A stretch of DNA of 64,000 bases from Porodaedalea pini (taxonomy: Eukaryota; Basidiomycota; Agaricomycetes; Hymenochaetales; Hymenochaetaceae): contig NBAY01000006.1 of assembly GCA_002794775.1 (NCBI GenBank), positions 930,001 to 994,000 of the forward strand. Reading direction: 5' to 3'. The translations under genes and the position numbers were made by a program. Shown here piece by piece: positions 1-12,301 of this stretch (positions are counted from its first letter, which is position 1; each line of letters opens with the position of its first letter). A model generated the notes under the pieces. That model saw only the letters and a list, made by a program, of their open reading frames with translations. It was not told the origin of the DNA and ran no database searches.

Positions 1-1654
1 ATCGGCACCTTTGCTTTTCCCTCTAATTCCTCTTCCGACTCTTCCTGTTCGTCATCCTTGCTACAATCGGGTGCGTCAGATTCGGAGGGCGGGATGACTT
101 CCTGGTCTCGGTTCTTCCTCCCCTTTACAGGCAAAATGTTCATCTCGATTTGCTGCTCCGAGTCCTCTACAACCTCTTCGTCCATAGAGGGTGGAAGTAA
201 AGACTTCAATCTGCCTGTGTTGCCACTTCCTAGCGACGTCCCCGCCGTCGCCATTCGACTTGCTTCGGACACTGCAGTACTGTTTTCTCTAAGATGGTGC
301 ATATATCTGCTACGCTTTTCTGGAGGAACGAAACTGAGGAGTGATCGCCTATCTGAGGCGGCAGACGGTTCGGCAAGAGATGCCTCAACAGCTTCGATAG
401 ACGCAGTTTGTCCCGGACTTGGACCATGCCGTGCATCGGTCTTCTCCTGAACGTGATGTAAATATCTGTGACGCTTCTCCGGAGGAACGAGACTGAGGAG
501 GGGAAGTGCATTCGAGGCGCCCGATGGCTCAGCCACGGAAGCCTCACTGACTTCTGCAGACGGACTTTGTTCCAGGAGTTGCGTTGCTTCCTGCGTTTGA
601 GCTTGTGCTAGTTCTACGTGCGGGGATTTATCAATAATCTGTGTCGCTGCCTCGCCGTCGACAGACTCAGATATGCTTGCATCGCTGACGTTGCCTAGCA
701 GTTGAGTGGGCTCCTGGCTGATTGAAAAGAGCTCGATCCTCTGAGAGCCCTGAGATGGGCCGCTGGAGTCAGAGTTCGCTACGAGAATCTTCCCTGCTGA
801 CGACGAACTCGATAACGAGTAATCTTCCATCGGAGGTTTGTGCCCCGTTGACTCGGAACTAATCACGGAGCCTCTTCCAACGCGTGATTCTGCAGGCGAC
901 CTTTCTTGCGAATTGGGACGCCCCAGCTGGTCCAAGGGAATTTCGAACTGTCGCGACGTCGCCAAGAAGAGGTCTGGGTCTTGAGAAGCGGTGGGACCAG
1001 CAAATGAATCCTGGGAAGGAATGGGAGGAGATGGGCGATGGCGGTAACGCATCGTAGACGTTTTTGTAGCTGCTTTCTGGAGCGGTGCCTGGCGGGAAGG
1101 AGAAAGGAAGGAGACCACCTTTGTGGGCTGCGGAGGAGGCACGCGGACCGACAAAGGATCCAACCCGCTTGTACCCAGCAACGGAGTCAAAGGGGCCTTT
1201 GGAGCCGGTTGCACGCAATTGGAAGGACGCGACGGTACGTTTCTCGTGGTTGGGACTGAAGGTGGCGAGCCATGTGCTTGCTCATTCTCCTTCTGCGAAT
1301 CCTCGCTCCCGACAACCTGCGTCTGCGTCTGCGTGAACGCTAGACCATGGAAGTGGTATGGGGCGACGGAGGCAGATGGCAACGAGGCATCGCCAGAGCT
1401 TCTCGAATGATGATCAGCAGAGCTTGTGTCATCGCTAGCGTGAGGCTGAGCATTGTTGTTCCACGCTTGAGGCGGCTCCGCCCTGCCCAAAACGAAGTCA
1501 AGAAGCTGTGCCGATTGTGACTCGGCAATGACCTCGCTGTATTCGTGCACAGCCGTGAATCATTCACTTGTATGAAAAGATGCCAAAAAGAAATGCACCT
1601 AGCGTTCCCAACAACCAAAGAGCCTGTGTGCTCATTGTATTCTGGCTCTTCCAT
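1..1654 (-). CDS. SQ/TQ-rich, repeat-containing protein (partial, C-terminus beyond window)
   Basis: Function is not recognised. Exon 1 is 1654..1599 and exon 2 runs from 1536 off the left edge. The 62-nt intron (1537..1598, gt...tacag) joins the frames without a stop, giving about 530 visible residues. The protein is low in complexity, rich in Ser, Pro, Gln and Glu, and carries about a dozen SQ or TQ dipeptides (for example TQTQT near 1325, PSQGSQR near 740, TQLL near 560 and 685). Such SQ/TQ clusters are typical targets of ATM/ATR kinases in checkpoint adaptors of the Rad9/Crb2/53BP1 type; that family assignment is inference only, because no BRCT or Tudor domain is visible here. An approximately 55-residue tandem duplication is centred on the motif LVPPEKRHRYLHH (around 430-500) and FVPPEKRSRYMHH (around 290-350). 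The visible C-terminal end is acidic. The start is the first ATG that splices in frame. Confidence 0.6.
290..545 (-). repeat. tandem ~165-bp in-gene duplication (two copies)
   Basis: Two copies of a unit of about 165 bp lie inside the SQ/TQ-rich gene. Both encode a core of the form L-L-S-(L/F)-V-P-P-E-K-R-x-R-Y, followed by two His. The upstream spacer, encoding A-E-P-S followed by A-S, is also repeated. Divergence between copies at both DNA and protein level suggests an old duplication kept in frame. Confidence 0.7.
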
Positions 1655-2213
1655 AGTTATTTTGTTTTCCGCACGTTGTCTCGGGCACGCGTAGGACGCG
1701 TTCCTTGTATAATGTGATGCGCGACAGATCTGTATATTAAAGAAGGATCCCAAAGGCCTTGATGGGACGCGTAGATGACGATGGTCTGAGGGCAAAGACG
1801 CGACGGACGATATTACCTTCGAGGCGCAGTGCGCCGACGATGCGGCGGCTCGAGAGGGCGTCTTTTCACGAAAGGTAAACCTTTCTCATGCTTGAAGCAT
1901 GCACGTGCTTCCGACGCGTCGCGCGTTTCAGAATCACGCGACGCCGTCTCGGCCAAGGAGTCATTTTGACTGTTGCTTCTAGATCTGTCTTTCTCTAGTC
2001 AGTCCGTGCTTATTTCTTCCGTGATCTGAGTTCCAGTATGCTCATCTTGACTAACTCTACTGCTATGGTGGCAATGGTAAATACATCACTCGGAAACCTT
2101 TCGACGCGGCGGGTAGTTTATTAGTATCTTATACGAAAGGTATCAATTGTCTGGCTCTGATGTCTAAATAATCTCTACAGCTCCATACACCCCGATAATT
2201 ATGACGTAAGAAA
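1655..2213. other. intergenic region (559 bp)
   Basis: This lies upstream of the SQ/TQ-rich gene and downstream of the MFS stop codon. It holds the promoter of the former and the 3' end of the latter. ACGCGT-type hexamers occur near 1688, 1696 and 1769. No gene is recognised. Confidence 0.5.
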
Positions 2214-4647
2214 TCATGCATTGTCTCCTCCGTCTCGCGAGCTACTAGAGCGTTTCTTTCTAGGCAACTCTACGAACAGAAGGAAGGTAAGAGCGCTAGC
2301 CACCGCCGCAACAGAAACGAAGAAAATCCCTTGTGGGTACACAGCGACGATCTTCATGTACGTCAAACCATAAATTGTAGGGCCAAGGATCTGTGAACTA
2401 TGTTTTTGTAACAAGATTTGTGAACGAGGTCTACAAGCTATTAAAATGACGAGAACGTACCTCGTCGCCTGCACCACACCCAGCACGCCGAAAAGACGGC
2501 CCGTCTCCGTACCACCACGGCCCGCGTAAAGGTCGACTGCAAGCGCCTGAATTGCGGGTCCGAAACCCGCGCCACACGATGCAAGGACGGTGAGCACGAC
2601 ATACGGCACTTGACCTTGAGAGAAGAGCACCGGGACGAGAGCATAGCAGACGACCTCGAGCGCGAGTGAGCCCTGTGCGATTGCGAGGTCGAAGGCGGGT
2701 GTCTTACGGGCCTGGACTTGGGCCTGGACTGTGGGTTCAGCCTGAGAAGCCGGGGGAGCATCCCGGTCCTCGGTCAGGAGAGGAGTTGCATCACTTGGCT
2801 CAGAGTTTGTATGAGCTGTAATAGAGGGAGGTACCGGACTTGCGTAGTAGTGATATAGTTTGATGACGGCAGGGAGAATGAGAGTAAGAGTGAGAGCTCG
2901 TGCAGCGACGATCCCGCTGTACCAATACCCAAGCTGATCGAACGTTACAATGCTATTTATACGGAACAGTAGGCTCTCACCTCAACGGCAGACCACCCGA
3001 ATGTTGCAGCGCCAAACTGAAACATCGAAGTATAGGATGCGAGGATAATGGATGCCAATCCAGCGCTGATAGCAATAAACGTTAAGCTCCAGTCTTTATG
3101 TATCCTTCCAGATGTCCCGGTGACAGTTATGGGCCCTGCTACAGACAAGGGCCGCAGGAATGCAAACGCGCCTTTTCCTAGCGATAGCAGTAAATGTGTA
3201 GCGCGGGGGCAAGCTCCGCCTGCCCTTTCTTCGCCGCTTTGCATAGTAACGGCCTCTCTCGTCTCATTCCAGACCCGCCGATTTTCTGCGCGCTTCTCAG
3301 TAGACAGAGACTCAGGTACGACGAGCAGCATAGTAAGCACATACGCCACGTGCGTCCCGATGACGAGCGCAAGTGCTGCTACAGGGGTGCCGGTGGCACG
3401 TACTAGCAGCGCGCAGAGAGTTGGCCCAATTGCCATTCCTGTGAAACGTAGCCCAAGAGTGAGCGAAAATATTTGCGCGCGAGCCGTGGCAGGCGTGCAG
3501 TCTGCGATGTAAGCATTTGTTGCGGCAGTGGCCGCAGCGGTTCCTGGATACTTTGTCATAAACGTAAGGCGTTGACACGATGCAAAGCGGACGAACCGCC
3601 AAGAATCCCATGGATAGCCGATCCCAAAAGGAGAGCCCAATACCCTCCAGGAAGATGTTCAGCAAGGTAATACACGGCAACGAAGATGGAATAGCTTAAT
3701 GGATCAGTCAATTATATGAAGATGGTCAGACTCGGAAATGAGAAAGTACCAAATGATAACAGCGGAAGAGGCGATTGTAAGAACAGGCCGACGTCCAAGC
3801 CGGTCAGACAGCTGAAGAAAAAAGTTTAAGCATTACTCATTGTAACGTGAAAACTTGCAAGGTAGACTTACCGATGCCCAAGACGCCGCCGTTATACAAC
3901 TCAAAACACCCTGGGTGGTTAATAAGGCTTTGACCGATGTCGCGCTCAATACAAAAATAAAGATGGACATATGAGATATATATTACACACCAGTTAATAG
4001 CTTTGATACCGCGGCTTGGACTATGGGATCTGATGCACAACTTCTTTCTTCCACGGGGTCCTCGCCGTCTTGCAGCCGTACCTGTGCCTCGGCTTGCGCG
4101 AAAAGCTGGAACGGATAATCTGGCCCTTCCCCTAACGAGACCGATGAGTAGTTTGGCAGATGTATTGCATTTCTAGTTTGTGAAGCATGAAAGTCCTGGA
4201 AGGCTAATACATCTGACACCGGCTTGTGGATAGTCTTGCAAACCAGTTCCATGTATATTTGCAGTAGAGACGGAGAGACACCGGCAAGAGTCATGGCAGA
4301 AAGTGGCATCAACGTGAGCATCCTGCATGGAAGGTCAGGTTGCTGAAGAAATGGAGACAAAAGGTGTGCACGCACCACCAAGGCGACGGTTTCTTGTACC
4401 ATGGCTTCTTACCCCCTCCAATCCCACTATCCGCCAGCGCCTCCGGGCTTTCGCCATGATCGTCATGAAAAGTATCCACTGTCTCTTCACCGATAGGCTC
4501 TTCTGGCAAATTGAAGATGTCTTGACCTTGCTGGAGAGCTTGGGTGTGACTAGAACGCGAAACGGTGTCTGACGGAACTGGCTGCGAGTGGATCGGGCTC
4601 GGAGTAGAATTGAGCAAGTCGGGCACGTCTGGATGGTTTGAGGACAT
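2214..4647 (-). CDS. Major facilitator superfamily (MFS) transporter
   Basis: This is a multi-exon membrane transporter of the drug/proton antiporter-like, tetracycline-resistance-like fungal group; its substrate cannot be read from sequence. Exon 1 is 4647..4376, exon 2 is 4322..3989 and exon 3 is 3910..3872; the remaining exons continue to the TGA at 2214. The cytosolic N-terminus is acidic and ends in KPWYKKPSPWW, a boundary often seen just before TM1 in this family. MFS motif A is spelled SDRLGRRPVL and is created by splicing exon 3 to exon 4. Further hydrophobic segments follow (TGMAIGPTLCALLV, VAALALVIGTHVAYVL). A long hydrophilic central loop precedes the second half, and the C-terminal part contains GAGFGPAIQALAVDLY and GRLFGVLGVVQA. 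About 12 TMs are expected. One intron near 3570 would be only about 35 nt and needs transcript support. The start is the ATG that opens the acidic N-terminus. Confidence 0.85.
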
Positions 4648-5280
4648 TGTGGCGAAGTGTCATAACCAGGACGACTCCTTCGAGTTGATCCAAAAAGATG
4701 AGTCTGCGGCGCGCAGTGATGAATGCGAGCGCTCAATGGCGAATCATGTGCGAGCCGATACATGTACAGTACAGTAGAGTCAGAAACTGGGATTCCCATC
4801 TCACGGGCGTATTTGCCGCCGTCATCACATAAGTGCTTTTGCTGGTGTTTTAACGAATATTCACATCGTTGCAGCATTGGGCATTCATCACGTTCTCGCC
4901 TTTCGAGTGCACTGTGCAGCAGCAGGAACCGGCCTAAACCCTGTCACGTGGTGACTTTGCTAAACCAGTACTACTCTCAGGTTTCTGACGCGACTCCGTC
5001 AGTTTCTTCCACTTGCTATATGCATGTCCCCACCCCCCTTCTCTCTTCCCTCTGCTGTACACGATAATCACATAAGCTGCTATATTGTTGCAGCGATGCT
5101 TCTAGGATAAGACTTCCAATGAAATTTAAAGCTAATCTGACCTGCAATGCAAAGCGTTCATCCATTGCTCCGCATTTTGCAAAGCAATGCACAATGGTAC
5201 ATCCCACGCTCTCAGCTTGCTAGCACATAGGTTTTCTCCTCCGCCACTATTTTCTTGATGTCAATTGTCAGATGTGATCT
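4648..5280. other. intergenic region (633 bp)
   Basis: This is the promoter side of the MFS gene and the 5' flank of the F-box pseudogene. No coding exon, repeat or RNA gene is recognised. Confidence 0.5.
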
Positions 5281-6854
5281 TCTGGCTTTACTTGATGGGC
5301 TGTTTGCTGAAATCCTTTATTACTGCTCCGTCGAAGATGTCGTACGCCTTGAAATGGTGAGTCAGACTACTCGGTAACGAATAGATATTGGTGCTTATGT
5401 TTATTAAATAGACTTGCAAGCGTCTACACTAGCTCTGTAATGCTCGAGCGGCATGGCTTAACCTGCTCCAAGGACTGGATGTTGAGTGCGCACCGGACCT
5501 TTCTCCTTACCATCCTCTGGAAGCATTGACGCTCAGCGACCTAAGGACCAAAGTGACTGATGCTATTCAACCCTCTCGGTTTTGGAGAGATACATAGAAA
5601 CTTCGCATCTCTGACAAAAAGAACGCTTTACATATCCAACCAACGCAGTGGGATTCTGAAATTCAACTGACTGACGCACGCCTGCTCCGGGAGAAGACTC
5701 ATCAAGGTTAATTTTGATAGGCTTGAACTATGGTCTCTCAGGGCGCGCTCATGTTTATGGCATGATCCATCGTATGACGGGAGCTACAAATGTTCCTCGT
5801 ATGACTGTGAGGTTGTAGAAAATGGCACAGTGGTGATGATTGTTGGCGAGTTTTCAGTCTAGACTCAACAGTCACATAAGTACACCATTTGTCAGTCATA
5901 TGCGATGGGATCACTCAACTCACATGCATTAATATTGTACTTCGTCTAATACTTTTCAAAGTTATTTGCAGATCCTCCGGCATGAAATTGGGAAGTCCTC
6001 GGTCGAGCGCGTTCTTTGATGTTGCCCTTCCGTACATGACTAATGTCGAGGTGGATTCTGTTTAACTTTTATACACCATCTCCTTCGGCTTGTAATCATC
6101 AACTAGAAGGCTAGCAGAAGCGTTTTTATTGCTTTTGTGGACTCGGTGGTAAGGCCTTCAATTTTCGGATTCCTAACTCCGATTTTAACTTTGGTCTAGG
6201 GCCAAAATATCAATAATAGCGTATGTCCTACAGCACTTCATGATGGATACCTTATTGGTATTGCAAATGTATCCACTAGCTTCTCCGTAGTCGCTTTGTC
6301 GCTTTCCATTCTAGATGGCCACTGGTCGTTGGCTCGAGACACAGACTACAGGACCTGGAGAAAGTTCCCATACTGCCTAGAAAGCGGCACCATCCTTGTA
6401 CTGTCTCCTTCACATGATGACGCAACATGGGTCCCACGATGCATGTGTATAAGCCGACATGGGGAGACGACGCACCGGCAGAGATGTATGTCGTTGCGTA
6501 CAGTTATTACTGGCCCGGGGATCGCCGAAGTTCCTGCTGTCCTATATCTATCTTTGTCGAGCATAAGCGATAGTACGCAAGTTCGAGGTCTAACCCCTAC
6601 TCTCACACGTTCAGCGCACATGTTTACGAACCATCTTCCGCAGGATTCGCAATGCATATCAAATTCGAGCCATATGATCTACGCAAAATTCTCCTATGCT
6701 ATTCCCTGTTTTTCGAAAGCACCACAACCAATAGGTGAGCTGGAGCTATATATGCATCGGGATGGTGACAGATCCAATGCTCAAGGTGGAACCGTGGAAC
6801 GGCACCATCCTGACTATTGTACGGGGAGTGATGATGGTGTCTAAATTAAAATAG
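5281..6854 (+). pseudogene. F-box protein pseudogene, paralogue of the gene at 7353-9011
   Basis: The four-exon layout of the downstream F-box gene can be followed here in degraded form. Exon-1-like sequence (5281..5356) encodes L-D-x-L-F-A-E-I-L followed by SVEDVVRLE and ends at a proper gtgagt donor. The exon-2-like sequence starts at 5412 with TCKRLH, then hits TAG at 5430-5432. It continues in frame as LCNARAAWLNLLQGLD and APDLSPYHPLEALTLSDLR until a second TAG at 5595-5597. A 3' part near 6230-6330 matches the exon-4 block (DGYLIGIANVSTSFSVVALS versus DNDLIAFVNVADIGFSAIRV). The last block, VEPWNGT at 6786, ends at TAG 6852-6854, matching the paralogue's C-terminal VEPWSGAI. The middle is frameshifted. 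This is a dead duplicate. Confidence 0.85.
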
Positions 6855-7352
6855 TGCGCAAACGAATTTCGATGGGTCAAATTTAACCGTCGTGTGACCT
6901 TGAACGTTTCCTTTCTTACTTGGCCATCATTATTGGCTACCAAAGTGCCAGATAACGACAACTGACTTCAGACGTATCCAATGGCTAATCGAACTACGAG
7001 CTATACGAGCCCGGACAAGGAGTGTCCCGGACTACACAATGATTGGCTATCAGCTCTCCAGCCGAGCATACTGCTGATGGAGGCCGATTCAAATCAACCA
7101 ACTATGCAACACCTTTCTGGGAGCTTCCCGAGTCCCCAGCCAAGCAAAGTAGCACTCGAAACAATGGCTAACATGGAAGGCGCACGTTATCAAAACTTTG
7201 CATCTCTGTCATGCGCAAACCTCGGAGTTCATTTCCTCCACCAAAACGCTCCTCAGTGTTCGGTCACTAGTCCCATCCCTACGGTGCATGCAGACTGACT
7301 GTGAAAGCACAACGACTGCAGGACCGCCTCTCTTTCAACCGACTCTCTTTTT
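6855..7352. other. intergenic region between F-box pseudogene and F-box gene (498 bp)
   Basis: This is the presumed promoter of the F-box gene. The 7130-7350 part is pyrimidine-rich close to the start codon. Nothing else is recognised. Confidence 0.45.
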
Positions 7353-9011
7353 ATGCCACACTCAGCTACGCAATGCTTCTTCCTTTCATTACCTGATGAG
7401 CTCGTCATCGACATTTTGACTAATTGCCCCATCGAAAGTGTCCTCCGGCTCGAAAGCGTGCGTTCCATGCTCACTCTTACAGTCCGCAAATTCTGATTCT
7501 CTTGTAGACTTGCAAAAGCCTCCGTCAACTATGTCAAACTCGTGCAGTATGGCAGGGACTTATGCACATGCTTGACATCGACTACGCCCCGGATGTCAAC
7601 CCTTTCCAACCTCTCGAGTCCATCTCAACTTCAGATCTAAGAAGGAAGGTCGTCAGCGCGGTACGCAGGCATCGCAACTGGAAGGACCCAGAAAGGCATC
7701 ATGACTTGTATGTACTCGACCTGCCCATCAGTCGACCCCCGGAAGACTTGGACAGACTAGTTGAACCACGCCTTCTTCCAGGCGGAAAAGAAGTACTTGT
7801 GCTGAATTGTGGGCGGGTAGAACTATGGTCGCTTGTTTCTAAGGAACGTCTTTGGGTACTTAGATCTTCTATAGGCCGTTCCAGTTGCGCTGGCTTTGAT
7901 TTCGAACTCACACATGGCGGTACGATTCTCATGCTCGCCGTTCTCTTCGAAGATTTCGAAATGTCTACTACGTAAGCGTGTCTTTTAATAAGTTATTGCT
8001 TGGCTTCTGCTTGATAGTCCTTCTTTCCGCTATCAATAGGAGCCCGCTGCGCATATATTCCTACGATCTTACGAATAATACGCACAAGCTGGTCTTTGAA
8101 CGCACATTACCGCCCGTGTTCCTCTTTCGCATAATGATCCGAGGCGATTTCTTCATTGCATGTGTTCCTCGTACACTCCAGACTGCAGTCATCAACTGGA
8201 AGACCGACGAAGCACTGATGCTTGACTTTGTTGACTCAAAGGTGAGATTATTCTGCAAAATACAATCCTCCTCTATACTGACAACGCACTTTGACTTTTG
8301 CGCCGTCAGGGCGCAAGGGTTGACTCACGGACTACGGTTCTTGCTGACAACGACCTCATAGCCTTTGTGAATGTCGCAGATATAGGCTTCTCTGCTATCA
8401 GGGTCCCGCTCTCCTCGCTCAAAGACCGATGGTCTAACACAACAGAGCATAATGCCTGGAATCAAGTATTAGTCTGTATATCGGAAGAAGGATCCTCCGT
8501 GCTCCCTCTTCCGTATCCCGATCAACAAGGTGTGGATAACAGGAACGACGGCAATGGCCCTTGGATTCTAGCTCATCGTGTCTTCACTCCAACATGGAGG
8601 CAAAATGCTCCAACAGAAATATTCATTGCTGCATACGACTGCGACCCAGGTGGACAGACGCCAACGCGCCTCGCGTCATTCCGTCTCCGGCTTTCGCACT
8701 CTACTAATTCAATCGCAGGATCAGACAAGCATTCGCTTTCACTTGTTACCTCAAGTTGCACCCAAGCCTCACAGCTCCCCTGGAACTCACGCAGTCTGTC
8801 GAACGCAGGACGGATGTTTTCTTTACGCTCGAAGCTTCAGTGCTTCTCACTTTTTACTGAGACTAAGCAGCCAATGAACGAATTGGTACTGGGTCCGGAT
8901 ATAGTTCCGTGCGCCGATGAAATTGAGCCTATCGTCTCTTCCGTTGAGCCGTGGAGCGGTGCGATCGCGGTTGGGATGCCGGGAATGGTAAAGATCATTA
9001 ACTTCACCTGA
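7353..9011 (+). CDS. F-box domain protein
   Basis: This is probably the substrate-recognition subunit of an SCF (Skp1-Cullin-F-box) ubiquitin ligase; the target is unknown. The exons 7353..7457, 7508..7971, 8040..8241 and 8310..9011 join without a stop, giving 490 residues. The F-box lies at residues 12-55. It reads LSLPDELVIDILTNCPIESV, followed after the first intron by TCKSLRQLCQTRAVWQ. The remainder (about 60-490) looks like a beta-rich, WD/kelch-like recognition region typical of basidiomycete F-box families, with no clear repeat signature. The start is the first ATG, 11 codons before the F-box. A decayed copy with the same exon order lies just upstream (5281-6854), so the locus is a tandem duplication of which only this copy survives. 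Confidence 0.85.
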
Positions 9012-9217
9012 CTGGCAGTGTTGATGAGGTATCTGAATGGTCTGAGACAACGCAGCTCGCATTTCTTACCATTACGTTGCTCATATGATTCACGTTATGT
9101 CCCCGCGGCTCGTCCTTTTCTTTCGCTGGTTCGGCCCACAGGGCGATAACATGGCATATTTGCAGAACAAGCTATATCCGAGATCACGCTCATACTGCTT
9201 AGCACTATCCAACTTCT

Positions 9218-10578
9218 TCAGTATTCACCAAACGCCGTGTGTCCTGTTTGCATAGCATGCTCGCGTGCACCTTTCTCTCCTTTCAAACCTGTCTTGCAAA
9301 CCTATCACGAAATAGAAGTAATTAGTATCCCTAGTACAGTCCGATGGCATTTCAGGACTACTCACTTCGCACCGTAGATCAAAAGTTGCTGTGTTGGTAT
9401 ATGCTCGCTTGGCTCGCAGTTTATCCGCGATCTTCCCAGCGGCACGCAGCACGCTGTCGGTTTGTGCGTCTTCCCCATCTATTGGGAACACCGTCTGGTG
9501 GAAATCTGGCGGAGCATCCGCCATTGGCGCGAGCGATGCCGCGTCATAGTGGATGCCAGAGTATATGAGAATACATCTACTCGACGGCTTTGAGGATGCG
9601 GGCGTGAAGCGATCTATTCGACCAGTCTCGACGTCCACCGAGGCGATTTCGGTGCCGTAGTAAGTGGCTAAGATTGACAGCTCTATTGCGCCGCCCCACG
9701 ACGATGGCTTCAAGATGTTCTCGATGTACTTTTCTCGTGGGTACCTACAATGGTTTAAGAAAGAAAAGACTCAGAGATCTTGAGGGAAAGCCAGAAAAGA
9801 AAAGTACCCGAGCATTGCCTCCGTCCAGGTCTCAGCGTCCTGGCGGATGGCATCGGCGACGACTACAAAATCAGACAAGTCGGAGTGCCTCTGGTCAGAA
9901 TAGTTTGACATAAAGCAGTATTATTTGATTACTCTTTCTGATAGCCTGAGCCTTGCCTATGTTCTGCTCGAACACAAGTGCGACAGAGCTGAACAGGCAT
10001 GAATTATCGTCTGGCACGATCTATACAATTCCTTTGCATTGACGTTGCAGATATAAAGGAATGAGCAGCAACTTACACGATGGACTAGTACTCCTGTGTC
10101 GGTAGTCACGTATTCCGGGCTTCCGCTCGCAGAGCCATAAGTTGCTCCAGCTGGCCTAGATGGAGCGGTAGAACTTGGAGCTTTGAGTTGTGCTGATGCG
10201 TTAGCCGGTGCCGGGGTTGAAAGAGCTGGCGAAGCGGCAGAAGCACTTGGAACAGAGCTCGATTTCTGTGTTACAATGATTTGGTCCCCAGCCTTGAGCC
10301 CAAGACTCGACACAGGCAGCTCCGGAACGAGCGCGAGCTGGCGCGGCGGATATCCAGATTTCACTACAGAAAACCAAGCACGAAGCAAGTGCCCACTTCT
10401 TAGGGACTTTGAAAAGACATGTATTCCAGACCGAGAATGAATGCTTACATTCTTGCTGCGAGGGCGGAATGTCCGAGATTGCGCGGATCTGTTGCTGCAA
10501 GTCCTGCACTGATGTGGAGTCGAGTTCAAGGTCGAGTGTAGAAACGCCTTTCGGGTGCCGCAGACGAAGTTTAGCCAT
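9218..10578 (-). CDS. OTU1: Ubiquitin thioesterase Otu1 (YOD1 family)
   Basis: This is a deubiquitinase of the OTU class that in yeast and animals works with Cdc48/p97 in ER-associated degradation. Domains are in canonical order. An N-terminal UBX-like ubiquitin fold starts MAKLRLRHPKG. A Pro/Ser/Ala-rich linker follows. The OTU catalytic domain has the Asp-Cys loop VPDDNSCLFSS (near 10000, catalytic Cys in NSC), and the His region is IYSGIHYDA. A C-terminal C2H2 finger (CEVCKTG...HAMQTGH) ends at the TGA at 9218-9220. Several short introns split the gene; one joins QQE to LKSGYPPRQL, and another separates RCE from VCK just before the finger. An alternative ATG one codon upstream (10581) would only add a Met. 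All catalytic elements are visible. Confidence 0.9.
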
Positions 10579-10889
10579 CATATGGTCTGCGTGCAGAAAC
10601 AAAGGTTGCCGTGGTCAATGCAAAGAGACGGATTCCAAGGTCGGTGTGGCGAGTGTCCAGCTTGAACTTGTTGAAGGGGAAGTTGAACGCGTAACGGATG
10701 ATCGACGGGTCGTAATGCAAGCCACGTGATACAAATAAAACCCAAAGGAAATGCGGTTCGTCTAACACTGTACGCATCTTGAAATTGATACAAAAGCCAG
10801 TAAGTCAATATGTCCCGGAAAACATCTTGAGAGGGTCCAGTAATTTTTCATTTACTTCGATACACAACTCAGATATATATGAAATGCTA
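10579..10889. other. intergenic region (311 bp)
   Basis: This is the presumed promoter of OTU1 and 3' flank of SAM37. A 68-codon open frame (10571-10777, minus) overlaps the OTU1 start region but shows no recognisable similarity and is treated as 5' leader. Confidence 0.4.
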
Positions 10890-12301
10890 TCATTCACCCT
10901 CTTCCTCATTTTCATCCTCTTCAGCTTCTTCATCGATCCGTTCCCCAGCCTCCACGAATGCATCTTCGTCCTCCGGACTATCCACATTTGATAGTACGAT
11001 TTTGTGCCCCACAGCCCACACCCAGCCAGCGATCCCCAGCGCCGCAAGGCCGAACCATGCCCAACGCATACGGTCGAACTCCTTGTCCTCCTTTGATTTT
11101 GCCTTTGGGCCATGAGTAGCAGAAGCGGTATGCCAGGAGAATGGAAGTGCCAACGACGAGACGACCTGCGAGAAACTCGCTGGTGAAGCGGAGCGCACAT
11201 GCAGCGGAACGTGCTCCACAGGACGAGTTTGCGCCTCGACGAGATCGGAAGAGGAAGAGAGGCTAGCCGTAGGTACGTGAGATGCCTGTGGAGGAAGCGT
11301 ACGTGTTTGCAGACTCCGGGCGTGCGCAAGGAGAGAGGGATAGGACTCGGTGACGAGAGAACGGAGAAGATCGTTGGGAAGCGGAGGAGTGGTGAGGAGA
11401 AGAACGTGGGCAGCGACGAGAACATCAAGTATAGATGGCTCAAGACTGTCTAGAAAGAATGGCTTGTCACCGAGGAGACGAGAGAGAAGGTCGAGCGCGG
11501 TGCGTGCTTTATCCAACACCTGTTTCCTGTTAAACACATCTACGTTCTCCTAGAGTATGTCCAACGCACCTTCTCCTTCCCAAATGCCTCATGCACTGCA
11601 CTATTACTTGCGACTCCCCTCTTCTGTCGCTTTTCTTCCTCTGCCTCTTCAGCATGTACAGTCCACAAGCCGGCAGCTTCAAGGCGGGGCTTGTAAGTCT
11701 CGCGCAGACGGTCCGGCACGTAGTAGCGCTGAGGAGCGGGAAAAAGTTCCGAAAGAGCAGGTCGCGTACTCTCATAATAGTTATGTCGAAGAGTGAAGAA
11801 GGAGCAAGCCTAGCATTTTTCAGCATAATACAATGTCCAGATGAATTAGAATACCATACTCACCACCAGATCCCCTAAATTTGCAGAGACATACGCCATC
11901 CAAGCCATCTGTTGAGCCCGTCGCACTGGATTCGAAGATGCGGGCTCGTTTGCTGCTTCACCTTCTGTATTTCTATCCCTTTCTTCAATGTCTTCGGCTG
12001 TCCCAGTCCGTTTGTGAAGCCCTTCGATGTATTTGACAATAGAGGGGAATGATGCGACGCAAACGAAACCATGAGTTAGATATGGAAGCTGTCCTGCAGA
12101 GAATCAGGGTGATACTGCTGAGGCAACAAGACGTTGCACACCATCGGGTGAAAGGTCCGGATTCGTGCACTCCTCAAGCACGAACTTGCCTGGCAGGGTA
12201 AGTTGCAAATAGAGCACGGAGGCAAGGCATGCCGGCGTGAACGTTGGCAGGTCCCAGCGTCCTGGCCAGACGTGTAGTACAAGCTCAGTTTCGTCTTCCA
12301 T
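10890..12301 (-). CDS. SAM37: Mitochondrial outer membrane SAM complex subunit, metaxin/Sam37 family
   Basis: This is a GST-like subunit of the sorting and assembly machinery that inserts beta-barrel proteins into the mitochondrial outer membrane. The N-terminus (ELVLHVWPGRWDLPTFTPAC) matches the metaxin/Sam37 thioredoxin-like start. The first intron (48 nt) rejoins SPDG to QLPYLTHG, the diagnostic 'G-x-LPYL-x-G' strand. Central helices follow (VRRAQQMAWMAYVSANLGDL). The C-terminal GST-like half begins VLDKARTALDLLSRLLGDKPFF. A single predicted transmembrane helix near the C-terminus (WAWFGLAALGIAGWVWAVG) precedes a strongly acidic tail. The gene is divergent from LIN1 across 145 bp, so the two probably share a bidirectional promoter. 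The start is the first ATG of the conserved domain. Confidence 0.85.

Noticed and set aside
10571..10777. 68-codon frame upstream of OTU1
   Set aside because: It overlaps the OTU1 start and shows no family resemblance; treated as leader sequence.
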